Source of the DNA: Trichomonas vaginalis G3
Lineage: Eukaryota > Parabasalia > Trichomonadida > Trichomonadidae
Assembly (NCBI RefSeq): GCF_026262505.1
Contig: NC_067203.1
Span: forward strand, 4,030,001-4,094,000
DNA length: 64,000 nt
Direction: 5' to 3'
The number at the start of each line of letters is the position of its first letter. Within the stretch, counting starts at the first letter, position 1. This document shows positions 1-9,370 of this stretch, one piece after another. A model generated the notes under the pieces. The model had not been told where the DNA came from. It saw nothing but the letters and a program-made list of their open reading frames with translations, and searched no databases. The position numbers were made by a program, and so were the translations under genes.

Positions 1-106
1 TTAAGTTGAATTGAAATGGTGATCGATTTTCCATTTTAAGTTGATCGGTGAAACTTTTATATCGCAGGATAATTAAAATTGAGATGTGACAATTTTTACT
101 TCAAAA

Positions 107-1387
107 ATGTTTAAGGAAGAAGCAATCAAGAATCGCCTCGCCAGGACAGAGCTTTCCGAACCAATTTTGGATAAGTTCTGCAGATACGTTAAGGTTGAAA
201 CAACAAGTGATCCAACAGTCGAAGACCACAAGCCATCAACAAAAACTCAATGGGATCTTGCTCACATGTTAGTTAAGGAGTTAAAGGACTTTGGCATTGA
301 AGATGTCACAGTTGATGAGCAAGCATACGTTATTGCAAATATCCCAGCTACAAAGGGCTTCGAAGATCGTGCAACAATTTTGTTATGTTCTCATATGGAT
401 ACATCCCCACAATGCAGTGGAAAGAATGTTAACCCACAAGTATTTCGTGATTACGATGGAAAAGATATCGTTGTCAATGAGAATTTCACAATTAAAATTG
501 AAGACAATCCTCTTCTCAAGAATGCTGTTCACGACACAATTATTACAACAGACGGCAACACTCTTCTCGGTGCCGATGACAAAGCAGGCATTGCTAACAT
601 CATGACAGCTCTCGAATACATGTTCAAGACAAAGATGGACCATGGACCACTCCAAATCATGTTCAACGCCGATGAAGAGACAGGCAATGGCATGTTCCAA
701 GTTCCAATGGATAAAATCAAGGCTAAACAGGCTTATACAGTTGATTCAACAGAAATGCCACTTATCGAGTACCAATGCTTCAACGCTTTCATGGCAAAAG
801 TCACATTTACAGGATCTTCCATCCATCCAGGCTACGCTCGTGGAAAATTGGTCAATGCAGCTAATATGGCCGCTCAATTCGTTACAATGCTTCCAAGAAA
901 CGAATCTCCAGAAGCTACAGATGAAAGATTTGGCTTCTTCCACGTCACTGACATGGAAGGACAGACAGAAACAGCTCATGTCAATGTTATCATCCGTGAT
1001 TTCGATATGAACATTGCTAAATCACGCTGCGAACGTCTTAAACAAATCGCAGCTGCCGTTGAAGCAATTTTCCCAGGCGGAAAGGTCAATGTCGACATCA
1101 AATTCCAGTACGCAAACATGTTCGACGGAATGGGACCAGATGCAAAGCCAGTCACCATTCTCGAGAAAGCCTGCCGCAACGCATTCGGTGAGCCAAAGGA
1201 GTCCTTGATCAGAGGAGGAACAGATGGAAGCCACCTCACTCACCTCGGTGTTCCAACACCAAACATGTTCACTGGAGGAATTAACTGCCACTCTAGATCA
1301 GAAATGGCCGTTCTCTCATGGATGGTCGCAAGTACTGAAGTCGTAATCGAGTTGATCAAATTGTGGGCACTTGAGAAAGCTCAGTAA
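107..1387 (+). CDS. pepT-like: Peptidase T-like tripeptidase (M20B metallopeptidase)
   Basis: Host gene of about 426 residues, close to the usual peptidase T length (about 410). Family members release the N-terminal residue of tripeptides using two zinc ions in the cytosol. Expected metal and catalytic residues are visible: H96 and D98 in SHMDTSPQ, D157 in GADDKAG, E190/E191 in ADEETGNG, D213 in TVDSTE and H395 in NCHSRSEM. A conserved RGGTDGSHL stretch lies before the last histidine. The frame is open from a GTG at 86, but the first ATG is at 107, directly after TTCAAAA, and I use that. No breaks are seen. Codon use is richer in C-ending codons than in the element genes, as expected for an expressed host gene. 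Confidence 0.93.
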   Translation: MFKEEAIKNRLARTELSEPILDKFCRYVKVETTSDPTVEDHKPSTKTQWDLAHMLVKELKDFGIEDVTVDEQAYVIANIPATKGFEDRATILLCSHMDTSPQCSGKNVNPQVFRDYDGKDIVVNENFTIKIEDNPLLKNAVHDTIITTDGNTLLGADDKAGIANIMTALEYMFKTKMDHGPLQIMFNADEETGNGMFQVPMDKIKAKQAYTVDSTEMPLIEYQCFNAFMAKVTFTGSSIHPGYARGKLVNAANMAAQFVTMLPRNESPEATDERFGFFHVTDMEGQTETAHVNVIIRDFDMNIAKSRCERLKQIAAAVEAIFPGGKVNVDIKFQYANMFDGMGPDAKPVTILEKACRNAFGEPKESLIRGGTDGSHLTHLGVPTPNMFTGGINCHSRSEMAVLSWMVASTEVVIELIKLWALEKAQ

Positions 1388-1853
1388 ACTTTATCTTTTA
1401 TATGGACATTATTTAAAAATAATCTTTTTCTTATTATCATTATTATTTTGAAGAATCATTCAGTTTGAACATTTTTAGAGTAAGCGTTTTTTAAAGATGC
1501 ACTTGCTGCATATGGCTCCAGAAAGTTGCAAGTATATTCTAATATGAAAATTAATAGTAAATAAAGAATCGAACTTATTATACAATGTTGAGTAGAGAGT
1601 TATATCCACAATTTAATATTTACAAGCAACAAAAATAAAAATGTTTTGTGGAATTAAAATTCCTTTTTCCAAGGACACAACATTGCTTTAATTCAAAGAA
1701 AGTATATCAGCTAAACACACAAGTTTATGTATGTACATATTGTTATAGATAGTTTCCTTTTAAATTCTTTGGACATTTTCAAAATGAATGTTTTCTCTGA
1801 ATATGAAAACATCATGTTGAAGAGAAAATATTTTCATAATAATATATTTTGAT
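1388..1853. other. Host intergenic spacer
   Basis: AT-rich spacer between the peptidase gene and the interrupted BTB/ankyrin gene. I see no convincing gene or RNA. A stretch just beyond it (about 1863-1880) echoes, with one mismatch over about 18 nt, a piece of the peptidase gene at about 1188-1205. Confidence 0.5.
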
Positions 1854-2387
1854 TTGTCTACTGGTGAGCCAAAGGGGTCCATAGGAACAAAATATTATTT
1901 GAGAACCATTCTGATTCTCATAATCTTCAAAAAAATTGACGATAGAAGAAGTTTGGCCTCAATTTTTTTTAAAAAAAAGGTATTGATTCAACTAAATAAT
2001 CAAATACTCCACAAGATTAATAATTGCCAAACTCACGAAAAGGTTATTTTAACAATTAATAACGTCGATATAATGCTTAATAAATACTTCGCTATTGCAT
2101 TTTCACAAATGTTCTATTCAAATTATCTATTAGATAATAGTATTACTAGTGTTAATATCACTACAGAATTAGAATCGACAGAAATATTCAATGCATTAAA
2201 AGATATTCTGCAATATAGGAAATCACAAATTGAATGCAACGAAACTGTATTGAATTGTCTCTTTCATATCGGATTAAAATTAGAAATTAATGAATTAATT
2301 GATTTATACAAAAAGAATGTCATTGATAAAATTAAAATCGACAAAAATAATTGTATTGATTTACTTGAATTTTATTTCGATATATCT

Positions 2388-2389
<2 letters not shown>
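1854..2389 (+). pseudogene. 5' half of BTB/BACK-ankyrin gene, cut by element E1
   Basis: The translated segment from about 2030 to 2389 looks like the N-terminal BTB-like plus BACK-like part of the trichomonad BTB/ankyrin family: a beta-rich start (VILTINNVDIMLNKYF), a middle helix set and FHIGLKLEINELIDLY. The frame ends at codon TCT-GC(A), where the poly-A edge of E1 begins. The continuation lies at 26898-27872 in the same phase. No convincing start codon is visible. The stretch at 1962-1979 is T-run/A-run and may hide a frameshift, so the left limit is the open frame, not a proven start. Function as a protein-protein adaptor is inferred from the family. Confidence 0.7.
2385..2389. repeat. 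Target site duplication of E1, left copy (TCTGC)
   Basis: TCTGC immediately precedes the A-run that starts E1, and the same five bases follow the T-run at the other end (26898-26902). The T at 26898 could belong to either the run or the duplication. Confidence 0.7.
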
Positions 2390-2422
<33 letters not shown>

Positions 2423-2529
2423 AATGGGGCTTCCAGGCACTTCGTGCCTTCTAGCCCTGAGGATGATTGGTATAATGAAGTTTTTTTTTTCTTGGGGTGT
2501 CCTTCCAGGCACTTCGTGCCTTCTAGCCC
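2390..2529. repeat. E1 left terminal inverted repeat with duplicated palindrome
   Basis: After the A-run (2390-2419) comes a GC-rich imperfect palindrome at 2426-2457. The outer arms GGGCT/AGCCC enclose the inner hairpin GGCAC-TTC-GTGCC. Most of the same unit recurs at 2502-2529. The inverted counterpart lies at 26821-26853. Confidence 0.85.
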
Positions 2530-2559
2530 ACATAAATGAAGTTTTTATTCGGAGGTCTT

Positions 2560-2819
2560 CCAGGAGCTTTTCACAAATTATATATGTTTTCATGTTTTGT
2601 CAAGACTTCTTCGTAAATGTTTTGTCATGATTTCATTGTATATGTTTTGTCAAGACTTCTTCGTAATGAGCGTAAATGACCCAAAAATAATGTTTATGTT
2701 AGAATGTTAGATCTAACACGTTTTCTAACATGTTTTCTAACATCGTAGAAAACTCATGATTTCATCGTAAATGTTTTGTCAAGACTTCTTCATCGTAAAT
2801 GTTTTTAACTTCACTTAAA
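2560..2819. repeat. E1 left intergenic dispersed repeats
   Basis: Copies of a short unit resembling TTTTGTCAAGACTTCTTCGT repeat four times. They surround one copy (2697-2743) of the palindromic array with core GTTAGATCTAAC followed by spaced TTTCTAACAT half-sites. The same array recurs at 14461-14725 and, inverted, at 15735-16035. The segment ends with TTCACTTAAA directly before the ATG at 2820, matching a trichomonad initiator-like TCA motif. Confidence 0.7.
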
Positions 2820-5800
2820 ATGCCACGTAAGCTACGTAAGAATATACGTAAGAGGAAGAGAGCATTGAAACATCCAATAGTAAAACTGACACCACAACAA
2901 CAGTTGCAACAACAAATGCTGAATGACCCCACTATGTTGCAACAAATGTCAAGCAATCCTATGCTTTTAAACCGAGTTGTTGGTGCACAGAGTGGAGGTT
3001 TAAGAGCGGCACTTTTAGCGAAAATGGCAGGCTATGGTGGAGCTGCAGACGGAACAGCCTATAACCCTCAAAGTCAAATGAATTTGAGTTCACTCAAAAA
3101 TCAAATAACAGATGTCAAAAAGTCAAACATAGACATACAGAAACAAACAAATAAGTGAAAACGAAAAGAAACTAGAATATGACAGACACACAAAGAAACT
3201 CAATGAGTTAAACGTAGAGAAAAAGAAGAAAGAAGAACAACTGAAAGAACTAAGTACAGAGGAATATGCGAAAAAAGTGTCAGAAAAAGCAGCAGAAGTA
3301 GCAAAAATGGAACAAGATGTTATAAATTTGAAAAACCATACTACTCAATATAAAGTACTGAAAGATGAAGAAATAAAACAAAAAGCCCTGAAGACATATA
3401 TGGATAGCGATGAGTATAAAAAAGAAGTTGAAGCAAATGTAAAGGCAGAAAAACTTTTACAGTTGCAAAACCAAACCGTACAGTATGAAAACTTAGCACA
3501 AGAAAGTAAAAATAACGACGCAGCCATGCAAAAGGCAATGAAAAGTGCAGAATATATAAAAGCTAATAATGACTGGTTAGATGCCCAAGCCAACGCTAAA
3601 GCAGCCCAACTTATAGGGTCAATAAGGACAAAAATACAAGCGGATGAAGATAGTTCAAATGAAGCTTTAACAAATGCTGACTTTAAGAACGCCTTCGAAG
3701 CTCTTCATAGTAAGGTGAAACTAGTGAACGACTTCTCATCTGGAAAGAAACTGAAGTCTGAAGGTTTCGACAAAGAGTTAAAAGAAGTAGCACAAAATAT
3801 GACGAAAATAACAGATGCAGCAACGAGACAGGCAGTTCAAAGTGCCTATGACGCCGTTAGAGCAACTGTTGTGAAAAGTCAAGAAAAAGAGTTACAACAG
3901 ACCAAAACAGACCTAGTAAATGCTTTCTTAAGAACGAAAAGTCAGGTAGGACATTACGCTGCAGATGGAACATATGTGCCAGCTGGTGGAATTTATATAC
4001 CACCAAACCCTCCAAGAGAAGCACCTGCACCAGGACTACCTAGAACATTTACATCGTCACATGGACACAGACACAGGCATGCACCAAAACCAACACAACA
4101 ACCAACACAACAACCAGCACAACAACCAACACAACAACCAGCACAGCAACCAACAGTTCAAAACCCTGCACAACAACAACCACAAACAGAGCAAGGACAT
4201 AAAAGAAGTAGAGAACAAGGAAACCAAGAATTCTTAAAAATGCTTAAAGAAGACTATGGTTACCCAGATACTATTGACTTTAGTGACAGATATAAAGAAG
4301 CTATTAGAAAGTTCAATGAAGGAAATACTGACCCGAACCTATTTAGCTTTATGGCTCAACACCAAATCGGATATAATTTCAAACCTGGAAAATACAAGCT
4401 CGCAAAGGGATATGATTTAATAGCATATCATCCAAATGACATGAACGAATTTACTCCGAGATATTTGGTGTCAGAGCTAAATGACAATTCAACTTTCGTC
4501 ATGAAACGCGTAAAAAATAGAGACGGAACGAAAGAACAGAGGCTTATGAATGCGAATGACTTAAATAGGGAACTTGTTGAAAACGGTCTCGGAATATATG
4601 AAATGCCAGCAGATGAGGTACAAGAAACTCCACAGGAAGAAGTTCAGATACAACCAGACATGGAAGAAATAGTTCAGCAACAACAGCTAGAAGAGCCTGA
4701 AGGAAACGAACAAGTCCTTCCTTTGGAAACTAACTTCACAGAACTAGATGAAGATTTGGAACAGCCGAAAAATCTTGACCCTCAACAAGAGCATGAGGTG
4801 AATATGGAATCTTTCCAAGAGTCTAAGAAAGATTCGGCTGACATAGTAGAAGAATATCGAAAAATGTTTGCCGACATACAAAAGACTCCAACACCAGATG
4901 AAAATATTCAGCATAGAATGAAAGTACTGAAAGAAAATGTACACAAATACAACAACCCTTTTTACTTACGAGCATTTAACGTTCAATCTTCGGATGAACT
5001 CGGTGAAAATAAAAGGTTAAATTTCAAGAAAACATATAGAAATGAAACATTGTTTAAAGTTCATTCAGAACCTAACCAAGATGGAAACAAACCTACTTTT
5101 GTTTCTGCAGACGATGGAACTACAATGAGATGGGGTCATAAAGCTAATCCGGATAGGTGGTTCATAAACTTACAACCACAATTCCAAGAAGTTGTAGACG
5201 CAATGGAAGTCAATGGTGAACCAGATATAGCTGGTATTTTCAGCGCGGCTTTAATGCCATTGAAAGATATGAAAGATGCAGATATTTTGGACCAGTATGA
5301 AATGAACATGGCTGATGGAAATATAACACCTGACGTTCTAGAACATTTATCTCAAAGAACTACACAGAACCATAGAGATGGTATATTTGGTGAAGAGTTT
5401 AGAAAGAAAGTTAGGGAGAGAGAAGGAAGAGAACCTATTGTACATGACCTTGCAAACGAAAGTTTACAAAATGTCATAAAAACTTACTTTGCAGACAATG
5501 AACCGAGAAGGGATGAATATTTAAGTAAACTCAAATGGACAGTACCAAATGAAATGTTAGTATTGAAAAACATGTTCCTTGACAAAATAAAACCAACTAC
5601 AGAAATAAACGACGCAAGACTGAAAGATTGGGTAAAAGCTTTCCCATTCACAAAAGATATAGTTGGTAACATGGAAAGAAAACCAGAATGGCTACAAAAA
5701 CATATATTTGGAAACGAGCATATTCCATATGGACAAGCTATATTTGAAGAGCTTGAACCGGAAACTCAGGAAAGAGTCATGCAAACAATACGCGAAGACT

Positions 5801-5985
5801 CAAATACAAACTATGACAAAATCTTTCTAGGATATAGGTTACCTGAGATGGGCGACCAGAGCCCAAAGGCAAAAAGGACATGGAAAATTTACAACATACT
5901 AGGTGAACATGAGGCAAAGATGCAACAAAACTCAGTCAGGAAGAAAGTAAAGCTTGGTCCACGTGGGTTCTATTATGACACATAA
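2820..5985 (+). pseudogene. Large coiled-coil/Q-P-rich protein upstream of capsid gene, frameshifted
   Basis: I do not recognise the family. The frame starts with a very basic N-terminus (MPRKLRKNIRKRKRALKH), then a Q-rich and M-rich stretch and a glycine patch. It breaks near 3140-3156, where CAAA is present in one extra copy, and continues in another phase to 5985. The second part holds a long K/E/A-rich coiled-coil region (to about 3950), a repeated QQPTQQPA tract (about 4085-4160), and a folded acidic C-terminal half. About 1,055 residues in total. Its place directly before the capsid gene, 32 bp away, suggests a virion component such as a core or DNA-associated protein. This is inference. 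The 4-nt duplication may be a real lesion or an assembly error. Confidence 0.6.
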
Positions 5986-6017
5986 ACCCAACTATTCTAT
6001 ATTTTTACCCATATGAA

Positions 6018-7625
6018 ATGTACGCCGCTCAGAATATAACGCCAACAGTTTTGGATGCTATGAATGGAAATGTTTCCGAATGGTATAACGAATGCGACAA
6101 TGCCATTAGAAGGTCAGAAATAGTTCCTGGAACTTACGAATATACAACTGCTGTTTCTTATGGAAACGTAGGTGAGTTTGGAGAAGGTTCTTCAACAACA
6201 GTAGATATTGCTTGCGACAGGTTTCATATAATTTCTATTGACAACTCTTTCTTATACGTGGAACAAGACATTGAAATAAAACCTTCTGCCAAGTTGTCTG
6301 ACAAGAAAGGTTGCAATGGAATTTTCTATGTCGGATACCAATATGCTCCAGAAGTTTTCATGGGATATAAGATATATTCTAACTCTGACTTAGTTCAAAC
6401 AGTAACATGGGCAAACTATGAATGGTTCGCTTTGAGAAACTCAGTACAACCACAAGCTAGAGAACAAACAGACCAGTATGCAACTATTGAGAAAATAAGA
6501 AGACTTGACCCTAACGTTCCAGGAGTTTATGTTAACCTTTCTGGACAAACTGCAGCAGCAGTAACCAAAGTAAAATTGAAACTTAGAGTTCCTTTGTCAT
6601 CTTTCCTCATCTTCAGGTTTTTAAGATACTTGCCAAACTGGGCAGGAAAAATTTCTATCGAACTTACTCCAAGCAAAAATAACTTAGTCATTGCACCAAC
6701 ACAAGACCCATTCACTCTTACAGAAGTAGTGGGAACAAATAAAATGTCATTCGCCGACTTTTGCAAAAACAAAGTTGACTTAGACTTTGGTTTCTCAAAC
6801 CTCAACACTGAAGTAAACTATTATTTCAATGCTGCTGGAGATGCTTGGGACCCAGTTAAGTTCACATGCGAAAAATTTGAATGCAAGAGAATAGAAAGCA
6901 GACTTGCAGTCTATATGTTGGACCCAGATATTTCAAATGCTTTAGCTGCCAAATATATTGCAGTTCCACTTATGTTCCCTATACACCAAATATCTGTCAA
7001 AGACTTTGCAGGTGAAGTTGGAAACCAAAGTGCTGACCCAGGTGCAAGAACAGATATTGCTTTAACAACTGCAATGAAACATGCAGATACTATGTTTGTA
7101 CTGTTCAGACGAACTATAAATGACTATTCTTGTTTCTACAACCCCGGTATTAAATATCATATAAACATAGATGGCAAATACTATCCAAGAGAAGAATATT
7201 CTACAGTTGAGGATATGAGGTCATACAACTTGACATTAGATGCTATGAACTTTAACAACAACTTCACAACAACCATTAACCCTGAAATGCAAAGTTCTAT
7301 TATGCCATATGTGAAAGTATGGACTCATGCAGGAGCTCAAAAAACTCAATATACAAATGGAGACCGTTCAAACTTTTGGCTTGGCATTCCATTTGCTGAC
7401 TCAGAAGACTTTATGGGTGGTATTTCAACTGTTGGTACTGTACAAATACAATATACTGGTGACAGAGACGGTCCAGATGAATTGAAAGCAAAGAAGTTTA
7501 CAAAACCAATAGCACTTTTCACGGAAGATGCTCTTTTGAAGATTCGTTCGATGAAACCTGCTGGGGCTCCTCAGATTGGTATAACGACAGCTTCCATCGA
7601 GCAGATTTTGGCAGCAGGTCAGTAA
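6018..7625 (+). CDS. Probable major capsid protein (double jelly-roll type), E1
   Basis: A 535-residue protein rich in beta-strand patterns, aromatic residues, N and T, with no signal peptide or membrane segment. Length, composition and position (between the large upstream protein and small structural genes) fit the Maverick/Polinton major capsid protein, which forms the trimeric capsomers of an icosahedral particle. Two similarly sized halves are consistent with a double jelly-roll. I cannot demonstrate the fold from sequence alone. The start at 6018 follows TTTTTACCCATATGAA, a T-rich box seen before many element genes. The 3' end overlaps the leftward gene ending at 7519 by 107 bp. Confidence 0.7.
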   Translation: MYAAQNITPTVLDAMNGNVSEWYNECDNAIRRSEIVPGTYEYTTAVSYGNVGEFGEGSSTTVDIACDRFHIISIDNSFLYVEQDIEIKPSAKLSDKKGCNGIFYVGYQYAPEVFMGYKIYSNSDLVQTVTWANYEWFALRNSVQPQAREQTDQYATIEKIRRLDPNVPGVYVNLSGQTAAAVTKVKLKLRVPLSSFLIFRFLRYLPNWAGKISIELTPSKNNLVIAPTQDPFTLTEVVGTNKMSFADFCKNKVDLDFGFSNLNTEVNYYFNAAGDAWDPVKFTCEKFECKRIESRLAVYMLDPDISNALAAKYIAVPLMFPIHQISVKDFAGEVGNQSADPGARTDIALTTAMKHADTMFVLFRRTINDYSCFYNPGIKYHINIDGKYYPREEYSTVEDMRSYNLTLDAMNFNNNFTTTINPEMQSSIMPYVKVWTHAGAQKTQYTNGDRSNFWLGIPFADSEDFMGGISTVGTVQIQYTGDRDGPDELKAKKFTKPIALFTEDALLKIRSMKPAGAPQIGITTASIEQILAAGQ

Positions 7626-7938
7626 GTTGTTCTTGAACTGACTTCTCTCCGTCAAATATTGACAGTACGCCAGTCTTAACATAGTATTGTATTAAAAACT
7701 TACCTTTAGAAATATCGGTCAGTTTTGTTGCTATATTTTTGTCTGCTTCATGAACTTTCACCATCTCGGTTATACCAACTTTCTTTGCTTTATGAAAATA
7801 TTTTGGTTCAGCAAAGACTGCTATTCTATAACATTTTCCATTGTTTGTATAAAGAACTACTCTGTCAATGAACTTGTATTGTTTGTGTGTGTAAACTTTG
7901 TTCTGCTTCAATTCGAAGAGATACTCAAATACGTCCAT
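7519..7938 (-). CDS. Conserved-looking small element protein, unknown function
   Basis: A 139-residue soluble protein, mixed alpha/beta, with a K/Y-rich N-terminal half and a serine/glutamate tail. Not recognised. It is divergent from the gene at 7957, and only 18 bp (containing TTTTTATTCTAAGTAAA) separate the two start codons, so they probably share a promoter. The C-terminal 35 codons overlap the end of the capsid gene on the other strand; this tail could be an extension over an older stop. The uninterrupted frame and the good start context support a real gene. Confidence 0.65.
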   Translation of the reverse strand: MDVFEYLFELKQNKVYTHKQYKFIDRVVLYTNNGKCYRIAVFAEPKYFHKAKKVGITEMVKVHEADKNIATKLTDISKGKFLIQYYVKTGVLSIFDGEKSVQEQLTDLLPKSARWKLSLYQSEEPQQVSSNESSKEHLP

Positions 7939-7956
7939 CTTTTTATTCTAAGTAAA

Positions 7957-8538
7957 ATGTCATTTCCGAAAAATAGAAGCGTAAGTGTTTCAAAAGGTTT
8001 AATGGCGGTGGCAGATGTGAAGTTAAATTCACCAACTCAAACAAACAGTCAAAGTGTTGTTGTCAATGTCAAAGAAAGAGATGTTGAAGTGGGGAAACCA
8101 TACGAAGACGAAGATGGTATAACAATAGTTCCTGTAAAAGAACAACCAACATACCCTGAAGTTAGCAGAGACTTAAGTTCTGTTGCAGATATTCGAAATG
8201 ACTACCAACAACTGAAAGACAAACTTCAAACTCAGGAGAAGATTTGTCAAGCTTTAAGTATAATGTTAAACTTGGTCGAACACAACCCTGTAAAAATGAA
8301 CTCATATGTCATCGCACCTCATGAAATTTTGAAAGAACTATTGAAACTTTTGACAGAGGCAGATGATATAAACATCAAAGAAATAGAACCCGACATTAGT
8401 TGCTGTGGTGTTTCATATAATGTCATTGACAAGATATACGTTATGAAAGGAGGTGAAACGTTGAACTTAAAATATAGTTTCCCAGACGTCATAAAAATAT
8501 TTGACGACCACAACATTTCATTAAAATTTACTTGCTAA
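7957..8538 (+). CDS. Conserved structural-module protein with SCCG motif (E1 copy)
   Basis: A 193-residue protein. The open frame continues upstream, but ATG 7957 sits just after the T-rich box, and the upstream codons overlap the divergent gene. The N-terminal half is low complexity and extended; the C-terminal half is helical and contains ISCCGVSYNVIDKI followed by a short beta/alpha segment. The same pattern (VSCCGTVAKI, then similar spacing to a final YKISL-like end) occurs in the E2 protein at 47139-47786, so this is a conserved element family. Function unknown. Position among capsid genes suggests a virion or assembly role. Confidence 0.75.
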   Translation: MSFPKNRSVSVSKGLMAVADVKLNSPTQTNSQSVVVNVKERDVEVGKPYEDEDGITIVPVKEQPTYPEVSRDLSSVADIRNDYQQLKDKLQTQEKICQALSIMLNLVEHNPVKMNSYVIAPHEILKELLKLLTEADDINIKEIEPDISCCGVSYNVIDKIYVMKGGETLNLKYSFPDVIKIFDDHNISLKFTC

Positions 8539-8544
8539 GTAAAA

Positions 8545-9342
8545 ATGGCAGAAGACATAGTGGTTTATACTATTACGACTAAAAACCCTGAGTCATATAA
8601 TTCTATAACAACAAACTTACAAAGTCCTCAAGGACGATATTGTAAACTGACCTTAAACACGATGACGACTAAAGCCTGTTTTGCTCTTTTGACACCAGAA
8701 GACTTTATTGTTGTGAATGGTAAAAAATACTTCTTTGAAGATACTTACTCAGATATACCACCAACAGGTTTTGTTGACTTATTTAATACTTTACGTACGA
8801 GTGTAACATGTGCTGCAACTAGAGCAGGTTTCATTATGTTTGGATGTCCGACTGAGTTTACTATAAACAATATGAGCTATAATACAAAACTTATATCTGG
8901 TTTTTACTACCAACAGTTTCCTATAACAGGAAAAGGTGTCATACAAGGAATGTCTATTCCATTGACTTTAAGTACACCTATTTTATATATTGTTTCAAAC
9001 TTAGGTTCAAAGTGTTATTCGAATGTCGACAGAAACTACTATGACCAAAAGATACTCATGCGTATAAACAATACTTTCTCTGCTGGTTTGCCTATTGTTC
9101 ATTCGAATGCAGAATTTTCAACCTTAGTGAACTCAAACACTTTGGCAAGTATAACGTTGACATTAGTTGACGCAAACTTTGTTCCTGTAAAACTTTTATG
9201 TCCTATGTATTTGTCAATGACGGCAGAAAGTTTCGAATTGGAAGATGCAACCGGTGAAAGTATTGTATTACAAGAACAACTTCAACAACAAATAGCTCAA
9301 GAACAACAAATGCAACAAATGCAACAACAAAGTCAAGAATAA
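8545..9342 (+). CDS. Probable minor capsid/penton-class protein (E1)
   Basis: A 265-residue beta-rich protein with a Q-rich coil at the C-terminus (about residues 245-265, QQQ and QQMQQ repeats). It begins 7 bp after the previous gene, with AAGTAAAA before the ATG. In Mavericks the second capsid protein is about this length and forms a single jelly-roll penton. The beta-rich profile and the position two genes after the major capsid gene fit that role, but no diagnostic motif is visible. The E2 candidate for the same role is 45934-46644. Confidence 0.5.
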   Translation: MAEDIVVYTITTKNPESYNSITTNLQSPQGRYCKLTLNTMTTKACFALLTPEDFIVVNGKKYFFEDTYSDIPPTGFVDLFNTLRTSVTCAATRAGFIMFGCPTEFTINNMSYNTKLISGFYYQQFPITGKGVIQGMSIPLTLSTPILYIVSNLGSKCYSNVDRNYYDQKILMRINNTFSAGLPIVHSNAEFSTLVNSNTLASITLTLVDANFVPVKLLCPMYLSMTAESFELEDATGESIVLQEQLQQQIAQEQQMQQMQQQSQE

Positions 9343-9370
9343 AAAAAATATTTTTTTTATTTTTATAAAA

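Noticed and set aside
1854-1976. Start of the BTB/ankyrin protein at the TTG codon near 1854
   Set aside because: Non-ATG start and no family-like sequence until about 2030; only the open frame extends there.
2372-2593. Leftward frame with a poly-F tract
   Set aside because: Product of the poly-A run and terminal palindrome of E1.
3965-4237. H/Q-rich 90-codon frame
   Set aside because: Out-of-frame shadow of the QQPTQQPA repeat in the large E1 protein.
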